This document shows positions 58,435 through 64,000 of a DNA stretch of 64,000 nt, piece by piece. The stretch covers positions 25,647 through 89,646 of the forward strand of contig JAGYJU010000003.1 in assembly GCA_018401965.1 (NCBI GenBank), in the 5' to 3' direction. Numbering within the stretch: position 1 is the stretch's first letter; every line of letters begins with the position of its first letter. The position numbers and the translations under genes are program-made. Under the pieces are notes generated by a model. It saw nothing but the letters and a program-made list of their open reading frames with translations, ran no database searches and had not been told where the DNA came from. The stretch is from Roseicyclus sp. GTDB lineage: Bacteria > Pseudomonadota > Alphaproteobacteria > Rhodobacterales > Rhodobacteraceae.

Positions 58435-59411
58435 GCCACGCCCTCCGCCATGGGGGCGGGGTGGTAGCAGCGCAGGGCCCGCCCCGGCCCGATATCGGTG
58501 ATCTCGGGCGCCGCTGTCCGGCAGATGTCGCTGGCGCGCGCACAGCGTGGCGCAAAGGCGCAGCCAAGGGGCAGGCGCGCCATGTTGGGCGCCATGCCGG
58601 GGATTTGCGTCAACCGCTCGCCGCGCCGCCCATGGCCGGGAATGGAGCCCAAAAGCCCTTCGGTATAGGGGTGGCCCGGCGCGGTCAGAACCGCATCGGT
58701 CGGCCCGGTTTCCACGATCCGGCCCGCGTACATGACACAGATCTTGTCGGCCAGCCCCGCGACAACGGCCAGGTCATGGGTGATCCAGATCAGCGCCGTG
58801 CCGGTGTCGCGCGCCAGTTCCTGCACCTCGGCCAGGATCTGGCTCTGGATGGTCACATCCAGCGCCGTGGTCGGTTCATCGGCCACGATCAGATCGGGGC
58901 CGTTGAGCAGGGCTATGGCAATGGCGACGCGCTGGCGCATGCCGCCCGAAAACTGGTGCGGATAGGCCGCCAGCCGTTCCTCGGGCGAGGGGATGCCGAC
59001 CTTGGACAGCGCCTGTATCGCGCGGTCGCGGGCGGCGGCATGGCTGACACGGTCATGGGCGCGCACCGCCTCGACCATCTGGGTCTCGATCCGCAGAACC
59101 GGGTTCAACGTCATCATCGGATCCTGAAAGATCATCGCGATGCGGTTGCCGCGCAGCGATCGCATGTCGCGCGCGGACAGGGTGGCAAGATCCTGTCCGC
59201 GGAAATTGATCTGCCCGCCCACCACCCGGCCCGGCGGATCGACCAGCCGCAGGATCGAAAAGCCGGTGACGGATTTGCCCGACCCGCTTTCGCCCACAAG
59301 GCCCAGCACCTCGCCTTCGCCAAGTGAAAAGCTGACGCCATCCACGGCCTTGACCACGCCCGTGTCGGTGAAGAAATGCGTTTGCAGATCGCGCACATCG
59401 AGAACGGTCAT
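58431..59411 (-). CDS. Peptide-type ABC transporter ATP-binding protein (DppD-like)
   Basis: 326 residues from ATG 59411, which overlaps the permease stop. Walker [17 protein letters not shown]-loop [16 protein letters not shown], signature [15 protein letters not shown], Walker [13 protein letters not shown] and the terminal region [14 protein letters not shown]. It energises uptake through the two permeases together with DppF. Frame intact. Confidence 0.93.
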   Translation of the reverse strand: MTVLDVRDLQTHFFTDTGVVKAVDGVSFSLGEGEVLGLVGESGSGKSVTGFSILRLVDPPGRVVGGQINFRGQDLATLSARDMRSLRGNRIAMIFQDPMMTLNPVLRIETQMVEAVRAHDRVSHAAARDRAIQALSKVGIPSPEERLAAYPHQFSGGMRQRVAIAIALLNGPDLIVADEPTTALDVTIQSQILAEVQELARDTGTALIWITHDLAVVAGLADKICVMYAGRIVETGPTDAVLTAPGHPYTEGLLGSIPGHGRRGERLTQIPGMAPNMARLPLGCAFAPRCARASDICRTAAPEITDIGPGRALRCYHPAPMAEGVA

Positions 59412-60463
59412 TTTTGCAGCCTCGGGTTCAGGGTGTCGCGCAGGCGGTCGCCCACCATGTTGATCGAGGCGACGATCGCCAAAAGGGCTATGCCGGGATA
59501 CATGCTCATCCAGTATTGGCCCGACAGCATGTAGCCATAGCCATTGGCAATCAGCAGCCCAAGCGATGGCTGGGTGATCGGCACGCCGACGCCCAGAAAG
59601 GACAAGGAGCTTTCCAGCACGATGGTATTGGCCACCTGCACGGTGGAAATCACGATCAGGGGCGGGATGCAGTTGGGCAGCAGATGGCCGAAGACGATGC
59701 GCCAATCCGGCAGGCCAAGGCCGCGCGCGGCATCGATATATTCCTTGCGCGCCTCTGACAGGGCGGTGCCGCGCACGGTGCGCGCGTAATAGGCCCATTG
59801 CACGATGATCAGCGCGATCACGATCTTGTCGAGCCCCCGGCCAAAGGCCGCCATCAGCATCAGCGCCACCAGGATCGAGGGGAAAGACAGCTGGAAATCG
59901 ACGATCCGCATCAAGACCGCCTCGACCCGCCCGCCCGCCCAGGCGGCGTAGATGCCCACGACCACGCCGATGGCCATGGCGGCAAGGGTGGCAAAGATCG
60001 ACACCGACAGCGACACGCGCAAGCCATAGAGGATGCCCGACAGGATATCCCGACCCTGTTCATCGGTGCCAAGGTGATAGGTCATCGCCCCGTCGAATGT
60101 GGTGGAGCCGGGCGGCATGCGCCCATCCATGATGCTGAGTTGGCGCAGGTCATAGGGGTTTTGCGGCGAAATCTCGGTGGCAAAGATCGCCAGCACCACC
60201 AGAAGCAACAGGCTGGCCGTGGCGACATAGGCCGATGGGCCGGAAAAGAATTTCCGCGCCCGGCCGCGCAACAGGCTGGCGGCCAGCGCGATCAGACCGG
60301 CCAGCAAGATCACCCGCGCGGGCAATTGCGCCACGCTTTGACCTGCCAGCAAGACCGCCAGCGCGCCCCCCACGGCCAGACCCGCGACCAGGTTGATCTT
60401 GCGCCAGCGCGCGCCGGGGTCGGTGACGGGGACGGCGGGGCCGGTTTGGTCAAGGGCGCTCAT
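59408..60463 (-). CDS. Peptide-type ABC transporter permease (DppC-like)
   Basis: 351 residues. Membrane segments at about 30-65, 78-96 and the DppC core with HLGTDEQGRDILSGILYGLRVS, EAA loop (EYIDAARGLGLPDWRIVFGHLLPN) and [13 protein letters not shown] at the end. The first 70 residues carry two extra hydrophobic segments. It overlaps both dppB and dppD. Frame intact. Confidence 0.92.
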   Translation of the reverse strand: MSALDQTGPAVPVTDPGARWRKINLVAGLAVGGALAVLLAGQSVAQLPARVILLAGLIALAASLLRGRARKFFSGPSAYVATASLLLLVVLAIFATEISPQNPYDLRQLSIMDGRMPPGSTTFDGAMTYHLGTDEQGRDILSGILYGLRVSLSVSIFATLAAMAIGVVVGIYAAWAGGRVEAVLMRIVDFQLSFPSILVALMLMAAFGRGLDKIVIALIIVQWAYYARTVRGTALSEARKEYIDAARGLGLPDWRIVFGHLLPNCIPPLIVISTVQVANTIVLESSLSFLGVGVPITQPSLGLLIANGYGYMLSGQYWMSMYPGIALLAIVASINMVGDRLRDTLNPRLQK

Positions 60464-61437
60464 GCCGCGTCTCCCTTCACCCGGACGCGCGGATCAAGCA
60501 GCGTATAGACCACATCCACGATCAGGTTGATGACGATGAAGATGATGACCGTCAGCATCAGGTAGGCCACGATCACCGGCCGGTCGAGCGTCAGGATGCT
60601 GTCGATCAACAACTTGCCCATGCCGGGCCAGGCAAAGACGGTTTCGGTCACGACTGCAAAGGCGATCATTGATCCAAGTTCCAGCCCCAGCACCGTGATG
60701 ATCGGGATCATGATGTTTTTCAGCACATGGACCACCAGAATGCGGGTTTCCGACAGGCCCTTGGCGCGGGCGAACTTGACGTAATCCTGCATCAAGGCCT
60801 CTTGCGTGCCCGCGCGCGCCAGCCGCGTGACCAAGGACGCCTTGTACAGCGCAAGCGTGAGCGCGGGCAGGATCATGTGTTGGAACCCGTCGGCGGTAAA
60901 GATCGACAGGCGCAGGCCCAGAACCTCCACCGTATCGCCGCGCCCGGTCGACGGCAGCCAGCGCAATTCCACCGCAAAGATCAGGATCAGCAACATCCCG
61001 ACCCAGAAATTCGGCAGCGAAAAGCCGAAGATCGACCCGGTCATGATGGTGCGGCCCTGCCAGCGGTCGGCCTTGTAGCCGGCATAGACCCCCAGCGGCA
61101 CACCGATGGCGACCGAGAAGATCAGCCCCAACAGCGCCAGTTCCAGCGTTGCGGGCATGTAGGACAGGATCAGCGACACGGCGCTTTCGCCATGCACGAA
61201 ACTGCGCCCCAGGTCGCCTTGCAGTGCGTTGCCGACGAATTTGAGGAATTGCACATGCACCGGCTGGTCAAAGCCGAAGCGCGCCATGGTTTCCTCGATC
61301 TCGAGAGGGGTGGCATCGGGGGAAATCAGGATATCGACCGGGTTGCCGATCATGAAGACGCCAAAGAAGACGACGATCATCATGGCGATCAGGACGAACA
61401 CCGATTGGGCGAGACGGCGAAGCAGGAAAACAAGCAT
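60460..61437 (-). CDS. Peptide-type ABC transporter permease (DppB-like)
   Basis: 325 residues, a normal DppB length. Starts MLVFLLRRLAQSVFVLIAMM; the transport core includes LRRTFVHGES-like GRSFVHGESAVSLI, and the EAA loop (KFARAKGLSETRILVVHVLKN). It lies 87 bases after the binding-protein gene, from which a hairpin separates it. Frame intact. Confidence 0.92.
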   Translation of the reverse strand: MLVFLLRRLAQSVFVLIAMMIVVFFGVFMIGNPVDILISPDATPLEIEETMARFGFDQPVHVQFLKFVGNALQGDLGRSFVHGESAVSLILSYMPATLELALLGLIFSVAIGVPLGVYAGYKADRWQGRTIMTGSIFGFSLPNFWVGMLLILIFAVELRWLPSTGRGDTVEVLGLRLSIFTADGFQHMILPALTLALYKASLVTRLARAGTQEALMQDYVKFARAKGLSETRILVVHVLKNIMIPIITVLGLELGSMIAFAVVTETVFAWPGMGKLLIDSILTLDRPVIVAYLMLTVIIFIVINLIVDVVYTLLDPRVRVKGDAA

Positions 61438-61475
61438 TCGTGATGCGTCCCGGTATCTGGGGTGACGGGGTAGGT

Positions 61476-61509
61476 GGGCCGCGCGGGCGGAATGCCGGCC
61501 GCGCGGCCC
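61476..61509 (-). other. Long GC hairpin between binding-protein and permease genes of the second transporter
   Basis: GGGCCGCGCGG (61476-61486) and CCGCGCGGCCC (61499-61509) pair perfectly over 11 bases; after one G:G mismatch the stem continues CGG/CCG around an AATG loop. It begins 15 bases after the binding-protein stop. The first transporter has a hairpin in the same place. Confidence 0.7.
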
Positions 61510-61524
61510 GATGATCCTGTGGCC

Positions 61525-63150
61525 TTATTGGGCCGGGGTGATCATGTAGGGCAGGGTGTACTGGTCGGCACGCGGCGTGTAGTCGATGGTCGCGCGCATC
61601 GCCCAGGGTGTCACCTCGTAGTGCAGCGGGATGATGGCGTAATCATCCATCGCCATGCGCGAGGCTTGTTGCAGCAAGGCTTCGCGCGCGTCATCGTCGA
61701 CGGTGCGCAGCGCCTCGATCAGCACCGCGTCCATGGCCGGGTTGGAATACTGGCCCCGGTTGGTGCCGCCCAGCCCCAGATCGCTGTTGCGCGTCGCCAA
61801 GAGCGCGCGCAGCGGCGAAGACATCTCGCCCGTGCCTGCGCCCCAACCCGCAAGATAGGCCGAGAATTCAAAGGCATTGCGCCGCGAGAAGAAGGTCGAG
61901 GCGGTGGAGGCGTCGATCTCGGTTTCGACGCCGATCCGTGCCCACATCTGCGCCACGGCCTGGGCCACCTGCGCGTCGTTGATGTAGCGGTCATTCGGCG
62001 TGCCGATGGTGATGCCGAAGCCGTCGGGATAGCCTGCCTCGGCCAAAAGCGCCTTGGCGCGATCAGCGTCGAAGCCACGCGGCGGCAGATCGCCCTCGAC
62101 ATGCGCGCCGAACATGCCCGGCGGCAGCAACTCGCCCGCCGACACGGCCACGCCGCCCATGATCCGCGCCACGATGGCATCGCGGTTGACCGCGATGGTC
62201 AGCGCCTCGCGCACGCGGATATCTTGCAGCGGGTTGGCGCCATCCGTGCCGGTGATCATCGGCGATGGCACCTGCGCGTGATCGAGGTGAATATAGATCA
62301 CCCGGTTGGAAATGCCCTGCACGACGCGCAAACTGTCGTCGCCGCGCAGGCGCTCCAGATCTTGCAGCGGCGGGTTCTCGATGAAGTCGACATCGCCCGC
62401 GATCAGCGCGGCCACGCGCGGCCCCTCGGAGGTCAGCGGAAGCATCGTCACGCGGTCCCAGGCAGCGGCCTCGCCCCAGTAGCCGGGGTTGCGCACGAGT
62501 TCGATGCCTTCGCCACGGCGGAAGCTTTCCAACAGGAACGGCCCGGTGCCGATGGCGGCCGTGCCGTCGTTGAAGGCCTGCGTCGCGGGAACGGGCATGT
62601 CATCGCCGCAGCCCTCGGTGCTGAAGGTCAGGGCCGATCCGTCGACGCCATTGGCGCGGGCCGAAATGATCCCGAAGGTCGAGAATTCGGTCGGCATCAA
62701 GGGGTAGGCCTCGGCGCTGTGCACGATCAGCGTATAGGGGTCCACGACCTCCATGCCGGTGATGCCGCCGGTATAGGTGGTGAAGAGCGACGGCGAATCC
62801 GGCACGCCGGGAATGCGGCAGACGGTATAGACCACGTCATGGGCATCGAAGGGCGAGCCATCGGAAAAGGTCACGCCCTGGCGCAGGTTGAACTGCCAGC
62901 TGGTCTCGCTGACCGGCGCCCAGCTTTCGGCCAGAAGCGGCGTCAGCTGTTGCGCTTCGTCGGTGCCGACCAACGATTCGAAGACGTTGCGGCGCAGCTG
63001 GTTGTTGGGGCCGAGATTGTGGAAATGCGGGTCGGCGGAGGATGGCTCGGACGCAAGGCCGATGCGCAATTCCTGGGCCGCAAGCGGCAGGGCCGGAATG
63101 GCGGCGGCAAGCGCCGCGACGGCCAGGCCGCGGATCACGGGGCTGGACAT
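61525..63150 (-). CDS. Peptide-type ABC transporter substrate-binding protein (SBP family 5)
   Basis: 541 residues from an ATG with GAGGAGACCACCCCA. Sec signal peptide MSSPVIRGLAVAALAAAIPA to about residue 25. Family 5 features: EPSSADPHFHNLGPNNQLRR, LAESWAPVSETSWQFNLRQG and VTFSDGSPFDAHDVVYT. It binds the solute in the periplasm. First gene of the operon that ends in three amide hydrolases, and divergent from the LysR-type gene. Frame intact. It has a Sec signal, unlike the Tat-type homologue at 25 kb. Confidence 0.92.
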   Translation of the reverse strand: MSSPVIRGLAVAALAAAIPALPLAAQELRIGLASEPSSADPHFHNLGPNNQLRRNVFESLVGTDEAQQLTPLLAESWAPVSETSWQFNLRQGVTFSDGSPFDAHDVVYTVCRIPGVPDSPSLFTTYTGGITGMEVVDPYTLIVHSAEAYPLMPTEFSTFGIISARANGVDGSALTFSTEGCGDDMPVPATQAFNDGTAAIGTGPFLLESFRRGEGIELVRNPGYWGEAAAWDRVTMLPLTSEGPRVAALIAGDVDFIENPPLQDLERLRGDDSLRVVQGISNRVIYIHLDHAQVPSPMITGTDGANPLQDIRVREALTIAVNRDAIVARIMGGVAVSAGELLPPGMFGAHVEGDLPPRGFDADRAKALLAEAGYPDGFGITIGTPNDRYINDAQVAQAVAQMWARIGVETEIDASTASTFFSRRNAFEFSAYLAGWGAGTGEMSSPLRALLATRNSDLGLGGTNRGQYSNPAMDAVLIEALRTVDDDAREALLQQASRMAMDDYAIIPLHYEVTPWAMRATIDYTPRADQYTLPYMITPAQ

Positions 63151-63279
63151 TGGGGTGGTCTCCTCTGTTGGCGGTCCGGGTTTGGCGCAGGCACACGACC
63201 CGGTCTCTTTGTCGTCTGTTGACCGTGTCACCCTATCCGGGCGAACCGCGGCGGGAATTGGAAACTTCATGCAAGCGTG

Positions 63280-63293
63280 TTATGCACCCATAA
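63280..63293. promoter_or_regulatory. Inverted repeat TTATG-CACC-CATAA, candidate LysR-type operator
   Basis: A perfect 5-base inverted repeat in the 180-base divergent gap, about 130 bases before the binding-protein ATG and 40 before the regulator ATG. LysR-type sites are AT-rich interrupted palindromes of the T-N11-A kind in such gaps; this one is T-N12-A. Confidence 0.35.
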
Positions 63294-63331
63294 TGATTTG
63301 GCATGGCCTGGCACTGCAGGGGGGATGAGCG

Positions 63332-64000
63332 ATGCGACCAAGGGCATCCGTGCGCGAATACGAAGTGCTGCGCGCGATCGTCACCTCTGGCACGGTCACG
63401 GCAGCGGCCCATCGGCTTGGCATTTCGCAACCTGCCGTCAGCCGCCTTTTGGCACAGCTTGAATCCAACGTCGGCGTGACCCTGTTCGAGCGACGCGGTG
63501 GGCGCCTGCGCCCCACCGCCGAGGCGCTGCGGCTCAATGGCAGGTTGGACCGGCTGTTCGATGCGCTGGCCTATCTCGATGGCACCGACCCCGCCGACCC
63601 CGCCAGCCAGCCCCTGCGGCTGGCAGCGCCGCCCACCTTGGGCCACCGCTTTCTGGCCGGGCTGATGGCCAGCTACATGAAACAGAACCCGGCCAGATGG
63701 TGTCGCTGGAAACCTGCACCTCGAACGGGCTGGTCAGCCGGCTGGTCGATGACACGATCGACCTGGGCTTTACCCTCGCGGAACTGACCCATTCCGCGAT
63801 GGAATTGATCCCGTTTCACCAGACCCGCGCGGTCTGTGTGATGGCCCATGATCACCCTTTGGCCCGCCACAAGGTCATCACGCCCGAAATCCTGCATGGT
63901 CAGGATCACATCGCGCTGATGCGGCGGCACATGGTGCGCACGCGGCTGGACCAGGTCTTTGCCAATTCCAATGTCCGCCCCAATATCGTGGCCGAGGTGG
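63332..64000 (+). CDS. LysR family transcriptional regulator (3' end outside window), frame broken once
   Basis: About 223 residues visible after repair. The N-terminal helix-turn-helix is VREYEVLRAIVTSGTVTAAA followed by LGISQPAVSRLLAQLE, and a LysR substrate domain follows (LRLAAPPTLGHRFLAGLMAS). The break is at GG 63691-63692: a third G gives NPGQMVSLETCTSNGLVSRL. ATG 63332 has a G6 run 7 bases upstream. Divergent from the transporter-hydrolase operon, which it probably controls; an inducer would be the imported compound or a product. Confidence 0.85.

Noticed and set aside
1..64000. CRISPR arrays, insertion sequences, prophage, plasmid origin or rRNA genes
   Set aside because: No regular direct repeats, transposase, phage structural genes, replication initiator or ribosomal RNA sequence were found on either strand.

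Overview
The window is chromosomal DNA of a high-GC alphaproteobacterium, almost certainly a member of the Rhodobacterales (Rhodobacteraceae/Roseobacteraceae). The evidence is the gene content and order: pyrH-frr-uppS-cdsA-dxr-rseP-bamA-skp-fabZ-lpxA-lpxI-lpxB, a vitamin B12-dependent ribonucleotide reductase of about 1,220 residues, a chpT homologue beside a DUF3553 gene, LpxI instead of LpxH, OlsB/OlsA and a double-cold-shock-domain protein. Nothing points to a prophage, plasmid, insertion sequence, CRISPR array or genomic island; gene density is very high and many neighbours overlap by ATGA.

Layout. 1-10.6 kb: the N-terminal part of a dimethylglycine/sarcosine dehydrogenase-type flavoprotein, a CorC-type membrane protein, xerD, an exported protein of unknown function with a tiny membrane protein, aroK-aroB, gpt, fabI, pdxH, a cold-shock protein, a DUF192 protein and tRNA-Pro. 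10.6-18.7 kb: a 575-base leader and nrdJ, a metallo-beta-lactamase-fold enzyme and the molybdate transporter modABC. 18.8-26.4 kb: a peptide-type ABC transporter (Tat-exported binding protein, two permeases, one fused double ATPase) and an AraC-type regulator. 26.5-39.7 kb: miaA and the long envelope-biogenesis run pyrH to lpxB. 39.7-54.1 kb: a YbaK-like deacylase, glnE, a GlxA-type regulator divergent from a class II DAHP synthase, gmk, a gamma-carbonic-anhydrase-like protein, chpT/DUF3553, olsBA, a thiamine-phosphate-synthase-like protein, trmJ, ctaA and an M32 carboxypeptidase. 54.1-64 kb: one long minus-strand operon with a second peptide-type ABC transporter (binding protein, DppB, DppC, DppD, DppF) followed by three different amide/acyl-amino-acid hydrolases, with a divergent LysR-type regulator cut by the window end.

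How the genes work together. The 26-40 kb run makes nucleotides (pyrH), recycles ribosomes (frr), builds undecaprenyl and phospholipid precursors (uppS, cdsA, dxr), and controls outer-membrane assembly and lipid A (rseP, bamA, skp, fabZ, lpxAIB). The 54-63 kb operon is the best candidate for an undescribed module: import of an N-substituted amino acid or small peptide and its stepwise hydrolysis in the cytoplasm.

Quality warning. I find 15 single-base frame breaks in 12 genes, including nrdJ, bamA, dxr, cdsA and glnE, which should be intact in a living cell. Eleven are one-base losses and four one-base gains, mostly in short runs of one base; each repair restores a family-typical length. I treat them as sequencing or assembly errors and annotate full-length genes, giving the position of each break. 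Recurring short non-coding elements are also listed: two pairs of TCGTACGA-centred palindromes, four copies of a TTTCC-ACAAATA extragenic element, and long hairpins between the binding-protein and permease genes of both transporters.
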